Of a stretch of 30,679 bases of DNA, positions 23,526 through 30,678 are shown piece by piece. How positions within the stretch are numbered: position 1 is the first letter of the stretch; each line of letters begins with the position of its first letter. The stretch is from CBDUUP01 sp965370435. GTDB taxonomy: Bacteria > Chloroflexota > Anaerolineae > Anaerolineales > UBA11579. The notes under the pieces were generated by a model, which ran no database searches, was not told the DNA's origin, and was given only the letters and a program-made list of their open reading frames with translations. The translations under genes were made by a program, and so were the position numbers. Where the stretch lies: the NCBI GenBank assembly GCA_965370435.1, contig CBDUUP010000011.1, forward strand, positions 1-30,679, in the 5' to 3' direction.

Positions 23526-23828
23526 TCATACCGGCACGATCTCTTCCAGGATGCGCTTGCCAATCGCTGGTTTGAGGGCGTCTTTCATCACGAGATCCAC
23601 CTTGACGCCTAGCGAATCGCTCAAGTGATTCTCCAACTCGATATACTTGAACAACCCCGGAGGATCGGAGAACGTCACCAGTATATCTAAGTCGCTGTCT
23701 GAGACTTCTTCCTCTCGCACGTAGGAACCAAAAATACCCAACGTCTCGACCTGATACCGTTCTGCAAGGGACGGCAAGAGTTGGCGCAAATGCTCAAGGA
23801 GTTTGGTGAGAGCGGCTTGGGCTTCCAT
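23526..23828 (-). CDS. MNT-type nucleotidyltransferase (MntA-like)
   Basis: About 100 residues from the ATG at 23828; a TTG ten codons upstream is possible. The minimal nucleotidyltransferase motif GIFGSYVREEE-x-SDSDLDILV holds the GS and DxD metal residues, with a third acidic residue in VKVDLVMKD. Such proteins normally act as antitoxins that AMPylate a neighbouring HEPN toxin. No HEPN gene is seen on either side, so it is an orphan, or the partner was lost. It is convergent with the response regulator gene. No clear ribosome binding site was found. Confidence 0.82.
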   Translation of the reverse strand: MEAQAALTKLLEHLRQLLPSLAERYQVETLGIFGSYVREEEVSDSDLDILVTFSDPPGLFKYIELENHLSDSLGVKVDLVMKDALKPAIGKRILEEIVPV

Positions 23829-23887
23829 TACTTGATTATACTCGTTTTGCGGCAGCAAGACCTTACTTTACTTCATCTTTCAACCCG

Positions 23888-23956
23888 CTAATTTGCAACA
23901 TGCAAACTTGCACACTTGCAACCTGCAAACCTCCACCCTGCACCTTGCCAACCTGC
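23888..23956. repeat. Degenerate TGCAAAC-type short tandem repeat
   Basis: About nine successive 7-8 bp words resemble TGCAAACT (TGCAACA, TGCAAACT, TGCACACT, TGCAACC, TGCAAACC, TGCACCT, TGCCAACC). The array runs directly into the TATAAT of the downstream gene. An open frame through it is probably not translated. Confidence 0.7.
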
Positions 23957-23962
23957 TATAAT
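23957..23962 (+). promoter_or_regulatory. -10 box of a probable leaderless promoter (SDR operon)
   Basis: TGCTATAAT, an extended -10, is followed by ACCCCC and then ATG. The six-base distance equals that of the VWA-FHA and sortase genes and leaves no room for a ribosome binding site. Confidence 0.6.
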
Positions 23963-23968
23963 ACCCCC

Positions 23969-24754
23969 ATGGAAACTCCCAAGACCCCTCCCCCCGAAAT
24001 GCCCCTGACGCCCCGGCCGCGGGCTGTCGTCATTGGCGCTTCTTCTGGTATTGGCGAAGCGTTGGCCCGGCGGCTGGCAGGCGAAGGCTATCTGGTGGCT
24101 GTGCTGGCCCGCCGCATGGACGCCTTGCAAAGCCTTTGTGAAGAGATCAACGCTGAAGCGGGCGAGACCCGCGCTTTCGCTTACCGGCATGACGTGTCGG
24201 AATTTGAGACCATTCCCCCGCTCTTCCAGAAGATATTGCGAGACTTGCGGCGGATTGATCTGTTGGCGTACCTCTCTGGGACCAATCCAGGCGTCGAGCT
24301 GGACGAGTTCAGTTTCCCCAAAGACCGGCGGATGGTGGAGGTCAATCTGCTGGGGGGGATGGCCTGGCTGGGGCAGGCGGCCACATTATTCGAGCGTATG
24401 GGCGCGGGGCAGATCGTGGGGGTCTCCTCGGTGGCGGCGGAGCGGGGGCGGGTCAGCAACCCCGGATACAACGCCTCCAAAGCCGGGCTGACCACTTACC
24501 TGGAAGCCCTCCGCAACCGCCTGACCCGAAAGGGCGTGAATGTCCTGACCGTGCATCCCGGCTTTGTGGACACCGCCATGCTGGGCGACATGGCGCGCGG
24601 TTTGATGGTGATCTCCACCGACCAGGCGTCCAAAGACATCTGGAAGGCGATCCGCAAACGCAGGCAATTGATTTATACGCCGAAACGCTGGCGGCTCATC
24701 ATGTTCATCGTGCGCAATATCCCCTCGGCGATCTTCAGGAGGCTGTCGTTTTGA
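23969..24754 (+). CDS. Short-chain dehydrogenase/reductase (DprE2-like)
   Basis: About 261 residues from the ATG at 23969. A classical SDR with the NAD(P)-binding GASSGIGE (residues 23-30), catalytic Ser near 153, and Tyr167-x3-Lys171 in YNASK. The C-terminal region TPKRWRLIMFIVRNIPSAIFRRL is hydrophobic and basic, as in membrane-associated family members. It is coupled to a DprE1-like oxidase by a 4-bp overlap. In mycobacteria DprE1/DprE2 epimerise decaprenyl-phosphoryl ribose to arabinose; a similar oxidation-reduction of a lipid-linked sugar is the best guess here. The substrate is not proven, and other SDR functions are possible. Confidence 0.87.
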   Translation: METPKTPPPEMPLTPRPRAVVIGASSGIGEALARRLAGEGYLVAVLARRMDALQSLCEEINAEAGETRAFAYRHDVSEFETIPPLFQKILRDLRRIDLLAYLSGTNPGVELDEFSFPKDRRMVEVNLLGGMAWLGQAATLFERMGAGQIVGVSSVAAERGRVSNPGYNASKAGLTTYLEALRNRLTRKGVNVLTVHPGFVDTAMLGDMARGLMVISTDQASKDIWKAIRKRRQLIYTPKRWRLIMFIVRNIPSAIFRRLSF

Positions 24755-26211
24755 ATGATGATGACGTCCTGTCGGCCGACGGCACCCTGCCCGCCGAACG
24801 CCTGACCCGGCTGGAGAATTTCGGACACTCCATCGCCGCGCCCGCCTACCGCTACCGCCCCACCAAGGTGGAGCAGATCGCGGCGTTGTTCGAGTTGGCT
24901 CGTGCCAATGGCCTCACCATCGGGCTGCGGGGGGCCGGGCGCAGCTATGGCGATGCGGCTTTGAATTCGGGGGAAATTGTACTCGACACCCGGCGCATGA
25001 ACCGCATCCTGGATTGGAACCCGGAGACCGGCGTCATCCAGGTGGAGCCGGGCGTCACCATCCAGCAACTCTGGGAACACACCCTGGAGGATGGCTGGTG
25101 GCCGCCGGTGGTGCCGGGGACCATGTGTCCCACGCTGGCGGGTTGCCTGGCGATGAACGTGCATGGCAAGAACAATTGGAAAGCGGGCACTATTGGCGAG
25201 CACACTTTATCATTCACCGCTCTGCTGCCCACCGGGGAGGAAGTGACCTGCACGCCCGAAGATAATGAAGACCTGTTCTGCGCCCTCATCGGGGGCGCGG
25301 GTGTGTTGGGCGTGTTCACCGCCATCACCTTGCAGATGAAATCCATCCACTCCGGCGAACTATGGGTGGAGGCCTGGGCGGAACCCAACCTGTCCGGCCT
25401 GATGCGGGCCACTGACGAAGGCAAGGAGGCCAACGACTACGTCGTTGCCTGGGTGGACTGCACTGCGGGCGGGCGCGGTCTGGGCCGCGGACAAATGCAC
25501 ACCGCTGAATACCTGACTCCCGGTGAAGACGTCCATCCGGCCCGCACCCTCAGCCTGGATCACCAGATATTGCCGGATACCTTATTCGGTATCCTGCCCA
25601 AGTCGGCGCTGTACCGTTTCCTGCGGCCCTTCATGAGCAACCTGGGCATGCGGGGGGTCAATACGGCCAAATACACCATGAACCGCACCATCGGAAATAA
25701 TAAGCGCTACCGGCAGTCGTTGATCGCCTTCAACTTCCTGCTGGACTACATCCCAAACTGGGAGCTGGCCTATGGCCGGGGCGGGTTGATCCAATACCAG
25801 AGCTTCCTCCCCAAAGAGACCGCCGAAGACGCCTTCCGAGAGATGCTGCGGCTGTGCAAACGGCGGCGTTTGCCCTCCTACCTGGGCGTGCTCAAACGCC
25901 ACCGCCAGGATAAATTCCTGCTGTCTCATGCGGTGGATGGGTTTTCGCTGGCCCTGGATTTCCGGGTCACCCGGCGCAACCGGCCGCGGTTGAACCAAAT
26001 GGCATCTGAGATGAATCAGATCGTGCTGGAGGCGGGCGGGCGATTCTATTTCGCCAAAGACAGCACGCTGACGCCTGACGTTGTCGCCCATTTCCTGGGT
26101 GAAGAGACCCTCCAAAAATTCCGTGCGCTGAAAAATCGCTGCGATCCCGAAGGCCTGCTGCAAACTGACTTGTACCGGCGGTGTTTTTTGGGGGACCAAT
26201 CCGGCTCGTGA
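24751..26211 (+). CDS. FAD-binding oxidase (DprE1 / sugar-lactone oxidase-like)
   Basis: A 486-residue VAO-type flavoprotein. The start is TTG at 24751, supported by AGGAGG exactly eight bases upstream; the nearby ATG is out of frame. The N-terminal FAD domain has RGAGRSYGDAALN, VEPGVTIQQLWEHTL, PVVPGTMCPTLAGCLAMNVHGKN and LFCALIGGAGVLGVFT. The C-terminal substrate domain has YGRGGLIQYQSFLP and GGRFYFAKDSTLT. These match DprE1-like oxidases. The Cys of mycobacterial DprE1 targeted by benzothiazinones corresponds to Ala or Leu in GFSLALDF. It presumably oxidises C2 of a polyprenyl-phosphoryl pentose, and the SDR partner reduces it. Confidence 0.87.
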   Translation: MNDDDVLSADGTLPAERLTRLENFGHSIAAPAYRYRPTKVEQIAALFELARANGLTIGLRGAGRSYGDAALNSGEIVLDTRRMNRILDWNPETGVIQVEPGVTIQQLWEHTLEDGWWPPVVPGTMCPTLAGCLAMNVHGKNNWKAGTIGEHTLSFTALLPTGEEVTCTPEDNEDLFCALIGGAGVLGVFTAITLQMKSIHSGELWVEAWAEPNLSGLMRATDEGKEANDYVVAWVDCTAGGRGLGRGQMHTAEYLTPGEDVHPARTLSLDHQILPDTLFGILPKSALYRFLRPFMSNLGMRGVNTAKYTMNRTIGNNKRYRQSLIAFNFLLDYIPNWELAYGRGGLIQYQSFLPKETAEDAFREMLRLCKRRRLPSYLGVLKRHRQDKFLLSHAVDGFSLALDFRVTRRNRPRLNQMASEMNQIVLEAGGRFYFAKDSTLTPDVVAHFLGEETLQKFRALKNRCDPEGLLQTDLYRRCFLGDQSGS

Positions 26212-26218
26212 AGACCCG

Positions 26219-26962
26219 ATGATCTGTCAAGTCCACCATCTGGGGCGAGTCCCTTACCAGGAAGCCTGGGCGCTGCAAAGCCGTCTGGCCGAAGAGATCG
26301 CCACGGGAGAACGGCCTCCGACGCTGCTCCTGCTGGAGCATCCTCACACCTATACTTTTGGGCGGCGAGGCCGGGCTGAAAACTTGCTCTGGGAGGAGGA
26401 CGAGCTGGCCCGGCGGGGTGTGGAAGCGCTTTGGGTGGACCGGGGCGGGGACGTGACTTACCACGGCCCCGGCCAATTGGTCGGTTATCCTTTGCTGCCG
26501 TTAGCTCCCGGCGGCCTGCTGCCAGTGGCGCAGGATGGCAATGGACATTTGCCCCAGGCGGATTATGTCGGATACCTGCGAGACCTGGAAAAGGCCCTCG
26601 TTCAGGCGTTGGCGAGTCTGGGCGTCGAGGGCGTTCAGCGGGAGGGCTTGACCGGCGTGTGGGTGATGCCGGAATCTGGCTCGCCCGCCAAGATCGCCGC
26701 CATCGGCGTCAAGATAGATGCCCGCGGCGTCACCCAGCATGGCTTTGCCCTGAACGTCAATCCCGACATGGCCTATTGGGAGGGCATCGTCGCCTGCGGC
26801 CTGCAGGACAGCCCCGAGATCAGCATGGAAGACCTGCTGGATCCAATGCCATCTATGGCGCGGGTTAGTGAAACGGTTGTGGAGGCGCTGGGTGAGGTCT
26901 TGGGTTATCAGATGACGGCTGTAGAAGAAAGCGTTTTGGGCCTTGAAACTGGGTTACAATAG
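26219..26962 (+). CDS. lipB: Octanoyl-[ACP]:protein N-octanoyltransferase LipB
   Basis: A 247-residue enzyme that transfers octanoyl from ACP to lipoyl domains, the first step of lipoate assembly. It has the family motifs LLLLEHPHTYTFGRRG, DRGGDVTYHGPGQLVGYPLL, and KIAAIGVKI followed by TQHGFALNV. The catalytic pair is Lys158 and Cys193 (IVACGL). Length is normal, with a short insertion near residues 97-113. It begins eight bases after the DprE1-like gene without a clear ribosome binding site and is probably cotranscribed. The operon partners are not functionally related in an obvious way. Confidence 0.95.
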   Translation: MICQVHHLGRVPYQEAWALQSRLAEEIATGERPPTLLLLEHPHTYTFGRRGRAENLLWEEDELARRGVEALWVDRGGDVTYHGPGQLVGYPLLPLAPGGLLPVAQDGNGHLPQADYVGYLRDLEKALVQALASLGVEGVQREGLTGVWVMPESGSPAKIAAIGVKIDARGVTQHGFALNVNPDMAYWEGIVACGLQDSPEISMEDLLDPMPSMARVSETVVEALGEVLGYQMTAVEESVLGLETGLQ

Positions 26963-26965
26963 CAA

Positions 26966-26994
26966 TTGACACCTAACCTAAAAATCAGTACACT
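26966..26994 (+). promoter_or_regulatory. Promoter of the FHA gene
   Basis: A perfect TTGACA (26966-26971), a 17-base spacer and TACACT (26989-26994). GAGGAG sits just before the ATG at 27032. Confidence 0.65.
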
Positions 26995-27031
26995 ATATGA
27001 AAAGAACCGTAGTAAATAGAGGAGACGCTTT

Positions 27032-27628
27032 ATGACATCACAATCCTTTCAACTGGTAATGCGAAGCGGCCCCACGCCGGGGAAAGTCTTCGCCTTGACC
27101 AAAACCGAGACCATCATTGGGCGCGACGTTGGGAATGACATCGTCATAAACGACGCCGAGCTTTCCCGGCGGCATGCCCGGATCGTGCAGCAAGCCAGCG
27201 GGTTCGTGCTGGAAGACTTGGGTTCAACCAACGGCTGTTTCGTTGGCGGCCAGCGCATCACCGGCCCCTACGCCCTGCGCCCGGGCGAGTCGATCCGCTT
27301 CGGCGATAACGTGACCGTGTTGTTTGAGATCGCCGTAGCCGACCCGGATGCGACCCTGGCTTCCTCCGGCGCGCCGGAGGAAGCGCCTCCGCGCCCAGCC
27401 GCCCGGCAGCCTGCCTACCAGCCGCCAGCCCAGCCCCAGGTGGGGCAGGTGCCCGCCGCTCCATCGGCAAGATCTTCGGAAGAGAAGTCGTCCATTTTCA
27501 GCAATCCCTGGATACTGGGCGGATGCGGCTGTGCGGGATTGATCGCGGCGATCGCGGCGGCCTTGTTGGCTGTGGATTATTTCGATCTCTGGTGTTCGAT
27601 ACTCCCCTTCTTGTTCTCCGGCTGCTAG
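27032..27628 (+). CDS. FHA-domain protein with C-terminal membrane helix
   Basis: A 198-residue protein. The N-terminal FHA domain (about residues 8-100) is canonical, with TIIGRDVGNDIVINDAELSRRHARI, DLGSTNGCFVGGQRI and ESIRFGDNVTVLFE. It should bind phosphothreonine, unlike the degenerate FHA of the gene at 1302-3215. A Pro/Ala/Gln-rich linker (about 110-150) leads to a C-terminal hydrophobic helix (about 163-186) flanked by Cys and Gly residues. It is probably an adaptor tethered to the membrane. No kinase or secretion genes lie beside it, so the partner is unknown. Confidence 0.9.
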   Translation: MTSQSFQLVMRSGPTPGKVFALTKTETIIGRDVGNDIVINDAELSRRHARIVQQASGFVLEDLGSTNGCFVGGQRITGPYALRPGESIRFGDNVTVLFEIAVADPDATLASSGAPEEAPPRPAARQPAYQPPAQPQVGQVPAAPSARSSEEKSSIFSNPWILGGCGCAGLIAAIAAALLAVDYFDLWCSILPFLFSGC

Positions 27629-27630
27629 GT

Positions 27631-27770
27631 GATTGAAAAAGGATTCAATCACTGTGCAAATGCGCACAACGTGGATTTATATTTCAACTTTCATATGCGC
27701 ATTTGCTAATAACGTTTTCTGGCTGAATTGATATTTATGGGAGAACGCTTTCAAAGGCGTTCTCCCTTTT
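27631..27770 (+). terminator. Three consecutive hairpins ending in a strong terminator
   Basis: The first hairpin is GATTGAA/TTCAATC (27631-27650). The second is an 11-bp inverted repeat GCAAATGCGCA/TGCGCATTTGC (27656-27666 and 27696-27706). The third is GGGAGAACGC/GCGTTCTCCC (27739-27748 and 27757-27766), followed by TTTTAATTT, a classical terminator for the FHA gene. The role of the first two is unknown. Confidence 0.8.
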
Positions 27771-28127
27771 AATTTGGGGGTTACGCGGTTCTTTTTTAGA
27801 TTGACAACTAATTCTCACAGCTATGAAAAACGATATTCGTGAATAGATAATTGTGAATTGAGTTCGTTATGATTCTCCACTCACTACGCTCATAGTTTCT
27901 GATGAATTGCGTAACTCCTGATTAAAACAGAAGTGTATTATTGTAAAAATCTTTACATAAACATATTTATAAGCAATAGAAAATGAGATATTTGGGTATT
28001 GTATTTTTGGGAATTTAGTGTACAATTGTTCTGTATTAACTATTCGGTGGGTGTTTCGACATTGCTGCACTCGGCGGTTTTCGCCGGGGAACTGTAGATG
28101 AGCCACGCATCGAGAAGGAATATTTCC
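27771..28127. other. AT-rich intergenic region upstream of ssb
   Basis: About 350 bases are markedly AT-rich compared with the flanking genes, and no convincing gene was found on either strand. The last 100 bases, which become GC-richer, should contain the ssb promoter and leader. AAGGA eight bases before 28128 is the ribosome binding site. A CGGCGG/CCGGGG partial hairpin lies near 28070-28090. Confidence 0.5.
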
Positions 28128-28547
28128 ATGTATCAAAAAATAGTTATTGTTGGCAATCTCGGGGGCGATCCAGAAATGCGCTACACCCCCAGTGGCCAGG
28201 CCGTGACCAATTTCTCAGTAGCCACCAACTACCAGTATACCAACTCTGATGGCGCACAGGTCAAGGATACGACTTGGTTCCGCGTTTCAGCCTGGGGGCG
28301 GATGGCCGAGGTGTGCAACCAATACCTGAGCAAAGGCAGTAAAGTCCTGGTTGAGGGCCGCATGAATCCGGATAAAGCCACCGGCAACCCTCGGATTTTT
28401 GATCGTCAGGACGGCACCAAAGGTTCGTCCTACGAGATCACATCTGGGATTGTGAAATTCCTCTCCACCCGTGGCGAAGATGGGGCCGGTGGACAACAGG
28501 TCAGCGAGGGCGGGCCGGACATACCAGAAGACGAAATTCCCTTCTAA
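28128..28547 (+). CDS. ssb: Single-stranded DNA-binding protein
   Basis: A 139-residue SSB that coats single-stranded DNA in replication and repair. The start at 28128 (MYQKIVIVGNLGGDPEMRYT) is supported by AAGGA at correct spacing and by family length; an in-frame ATG 30 bases upstream lacks a ribosome binding site. The OB fold (about residues 1-110) includes VTNFSVATN, WFRVSAWGRMAE and KGSKVLVEGRM. The acidic C-terminal tip PEDEIPF, which recruits partner proteins, is intact, and the linker is short. It is the first gene of a plus-strand group containing other nucleic-acid-related genes. Confidence 0.95.
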   Translation: MYQKIVIVGNLGGDPEMRYTPSGQAVTNFSVATNYQYTNSDGAQVKDTTWFRVSAWGRMAEVCNQYLSKGSKVLVEGRMNPDKATGNPRIFDRQDGTKGSSYEITSGIVKFLSTRGEDGAGGQQVSEGGPDIPEDEIPF

Positions 28548-28734
28548 CCGGATCATGCCATAGGCGGGCTTACCGCTCCCTGCTTGGATAGAAAAAACCG
28601 TCGGGGTGGGTTAGTGACTTGCCTCGGCGGAAGGTTTCATAAATTTATTTGTCTCTCACTCGTTTCGGGTGACAGGCGGCAGAATTTGAAGCAGGCAGTT
28701 GGGTTTAAGTCCCCGCCGTGGATAAGGAGCTGCT
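28548..28734 (+). other. Spacer between ssb and the DUF3467 gene
   Basis: 187 bases without a supported gene. A small CACTCG/CGGGTG hairpin lies near 28657-28671, and AAGGAG lies just before the DUF3467 ATG. No riboswitch or RNA family was recognised. Confidence 0.4.
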
Positions 28735-29085
28735 ATGTCTGACCCCAAGTCCCCCAAACCGAAAAAAATAAAAAAAGTCGCCATGCCCCGTTGGAAACTT
28801 CCCGACGATATGGACGCGACCTACGCCAACCTGGTGCGCATTGGGCATACCCCGGCGGAGATGGTCTTCGATTTTTCGAGGCTGCTCCCCGGAGACACCC
28901 AGGCCATCATCCGGGCCAGGGTGTTGATGACGCCGCTGAGCGCCAAGCTGTTTCACAAAGCCCTGGAGGAAAATCTGTCCCGCTACGAATCGGTGTACGG
29001 TGAGATCGCCATCCCGAAGAAGCGGTCCCTGGCGGATTATCTCTTCCAACCCCCCAAGAAATCCGATGAAGAGCCGGAGGAGTGA
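28735..29085 (+). CDS. DUF3467 family protein
   Basis: A 116-residue protein with a Lys-rich N-terminus (about residues 1-16) and the DUF3467 core: YANLVRIGHTPAEMVFDFSRLLPGD, RARVLMTPLSAKLFHKALEENLSRYESVYGEI. The family is small, cytoplasmic and uncharacterised. AAGGAG precedes the ATG. Three bases separate it from the translin-family gene, and a GGAGG near its stop serves the next gene, so the two are cotranscribed and probably translationally coupled. The basic N-terminus could contact nucleic acid, but this is speculation. Confidence 0.88.
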   Translation: MSDPKSPKPKKIKKVAMPRWKLPDDMDATYANLVRIGHTPAEMVFDFSRLLPGDTQAIIRARVLMTPLSAKLFHKALEENLSRYESVYGEIAIPKKRSLADYLFQPPKKSDEEPEE

Positions 29086-29088
29086 GCG

Positions 29089-29748
29089 ATGGATAAATTA
29101 GAACCCATAGCCGACAGCATCCATAAGGCTTTTGAAGCCAAAACTGCAGCCCGTGACCAGGCCCTCTCCCGCGCCCGGACTCTCACCCGCAACTGCGCCC
29201 ACACCATCCGGGCGGTCCACCGGAACGAGGACGAACTGGCCCGCAAGACTCTGGATGAGGCCCGGCAGCAGGCCGAGACTCTGCGCGCCGACCTGGCCGA
29301 GTACCCCGACCTGTATTTCGCCGGGTACACTCAGGACGCCCTCAAAGAATTCGCCGAGGCCAGCATTGTTTATGCGCTGGTGAATGGCGGCTCGCTGCCC
29401 ACCCCGGAGGAACTGGGGTTGGAGAACAACACCTATCTCAAGGGGTTGGCGGAGGTGGTGGGCGAACTGCGCCGCCGCTGTCTGGACTTGCTGCGGGGAG
29501 GCTATTCGGAGGAAGCGGAAAGCCTGTTGGGTTTCATGGATGAGATCTACGCTGTGCTGGTCACGGTAGATTACCCCGACGCCATCACCGGCGGCCTGCG
29601 GCGGTTGACCGACATCGTGCGGGGCATCACCGAACGCACCCGGGGCGACATCACCATCAGCATGCGCGAATCCCAATTGGAAGACAGCCTAAAACGCCTG
29701 GAAGCCCGCCTGGCCGGCGCGGAAGATGACTCCCCAGAGGGCGGGTAG
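29089..29748 (+). CDS. Translin family protein
   Basis: A 219-residue, almost wholly helical protein. It has translin-family features: an N-terminal helix with KTAARDQALSRARTLTRNCA, a central EFAEASIVYALVNGG and PTPEELG, and the terminal signature DAITGGLRRLTDIVRGITERTRGDIT near residues 163-190. Eukaryotic translin binds single-stranded RNA and DNA and, with TRAX, forms an RNase complex; prokaryotic homologues are little studied. The acidic residues expected of an active TRAX-like nuclease cannot be assigned with confidence. It sits between DUF3467 and a Cas4-like nuclease in one operon. Such genes are often mislabelled as haloacid dehalogenases. Confidence 0.85.
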   Translation: MDKLEPIADSIHKAFEAKTAARDQALSRARTLTRNCAHTIRAVHRNEDELARKTLDEARQQAETLRADLAEYPDLYFAGYTQDALKEFAEASIVYALVNGGSLPTPEELGLENNTYLKGLAEVVGELRRRCLDLLRGGYSEEAESLLGFMDEIYAVLVTVDYPDAITGGLRRLTDIVRGITERTRGDITISMRESQLEDSLKRLEARLAGAEDDSPEGG

Positions 29749-29751
29749 GGT

Positions 29752-29988
29752 ATGAAGACGCTGCGAGCTTCTGAGATCGGCGCTTTTTTGTATTGCGAGC
29801 GCGCCTGGTGGTATCAAAAGAAAGGCATCGAATCGACCAACGTGGCCGAGATGAAGACCGGCAGTGAAATTCACTACCAGCACGGCCGGAAGGTGATGGC
29901 AGCCGGGTTGATGCGGACGGTGGCTGTCCTCCTGCTGCTGGCGGGCCTGGTTGTGCTGGCGGCCTATTTCACCGGGCGGTTGCTCTAG
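29752..29988 (+). CDS. Cas4-like PD-(D/E)XK nuclease, N-terminal half with membrane helix
   Basis: 78 residues that begin like Cas4/Dna2-type nucleases: SEIGAFLYCERAWWYQKKG carries the first cluster Cys (Cys15), and MKTGSEIHYQH the conserved His (His41, with His44). The product then turns into one transmembrane helix (about 52-75) and stops. The rest of the fold is in the next gene, 11 bases downstream in another frame. It follows the translin gene by three bases. The conserved residues in both halves suggest a working two-polypeptide protein rather than decay. An ancestral frameshift is an alternative explanation. Confidence 0.75.
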   Translation: MKTLRASEIGAFLYCERAWWYQKKGIESTNVAEMKTGSEIHYQHGRKVMAAGLMRTVAVLLLLAGLVVLAAYFTGRLL

Positions 29989-29999
29989 GTTAAGCCTGC

Positions 30000-30509
30000 A
30001 TGTTGAATCTGGCGTTTTTCCTCTTCTTCCTGGCCTTGATATTTCTGGTGCAATCGTCTCGCCAACGTCGAGCCGCGGGGTTGCCGGGCGGGCGGGTGAT
30101 CTATACGGATACCGGCGCATGGGGGGAGGTGGAGAAGCCGATCTATGACTCGGCTTTGGGGCTGACCGGCAAACCTGATTATTTGGTCGAGCAGGGGAAG
30201 AGTCTCATCCCGGTGGAGGTGAAAAGCGGCCGCACCCCCGACGCTCCCTATGATTCCCATATTTTCCAACTGGCGGTCTATTGTTTGCTGGTGCAGCGGG
30301 TGATGGGCAAGCGTCCGCCTTACGGCATTATCAAGTATCCCGGCCGCACCTTTTCGGTGGATTACACTCCTGCTCTGGAGAATGAACTGCTGGACCTGCT
30401 GGCCGATATCCGCATCAAGGAACGCCGCAAGGAGATGCACCGCTCTCACGAAGAACCGGCTCGATGCCGGGGCTGCGGTTTTCGCAAGGACTGTGAGGAG
30501 AGGTTGTGA
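30000..30509 (+). CDS. Cas4-like PD-(D/E)XK nuclease, C-terminal half with membrane helix
   Basis: A 169-residue protein. An N-terminal transmembrane helix (about residues 2-18) is followed by the nuclease core: GKPDYLV with Asp60, PVEVKSG with Glu73 and Lys75, and QLAVY with Gln90. At the C-terminus CRGCGFRKDC supplies Cys156, Cys159 and Cys165. With Cys15 of the preceding product, these would make the four-Cys [4Fe-4S] site of Cas4. Together the two products would form a membrane-hairpin nuclease facing the cytoplasm. No CRISPR or other cas genes are present. A stop in this frame just upstream excludes a simple continuous reading. Confidence 0.8.
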   Translation: MLNLAFFLFFLALIFLVQSSRQRRAAGLPGGRVIYTDTGAWGEVEKPIYDSALGLTGKPDYLVEQGKSLIPVEVKSGRTPDAPYDSHIFQLAVYCLLVQRVMGKRPPYGIIKYPGRTFSVDYTPALENELLDLLADIRIKERRKEMHRSHEEPARCRGCGFRKDCEERL

Positions 30510-30526
30510 CTGATTTATTAATCCAT

Positions 30527-30561
30527 GTAGTAGGGGCGGGTCTCAGACCCGCCCCTACTAC
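30527..30561. repeat. Perfect 35-bp palindrome after the Cas4-like gene
   Basis: GTAGTAGGGGCGGGTCT is followed by one base and then its exact complement (17-bp arms). It has no strong T tail, so it may be a dispersed palindromic repeat as well as a transcript 3' hairpin. Confidence 0.8.
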
Positions 30562-30633
30562 GGTAAAACACAAATAGCTTGAAGTTGTGATGAAAATAAA
30601 TGTAGTGAATTTTTACCCGCGCTTACCCTCACC

Positions 30634-30678
30634 CCGCCGGCCTTCGGCGGCTGCCCCTCTCCCTGGAAGGGAGAGGGG
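30634..30678. repeat. Two GC-rich hairpins at the window end
   Basis: CCGCCG/CGGCGG (30634-30650) is followed by the 11-bp CCCCTCTCCCT/AGGGAGAGGGG (30654-30678). The motif resembles dispersed CCCTCACCCC-type intergenic repeats found in many bacterial genomes. It may continue beyond the window. Confidence 0.6.

Noticed and set aside
23900..23968. Upstream extension of the SDR gene through the TGCAAAC repeats
   Set aside because: The translated sequence is repeat-derived, and TATAAT lies inside it, just before the better ATG at 23969.
29989..29999. Sequencing frameshift as the only explanation for the split Cas4-like gene
   Set aside because: Each frame has its own stop or start at the break, including a TAA just upstream of the second frame, and both ends form complete membrane helices. 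The possibility is kept as an alternative but is not preferred.
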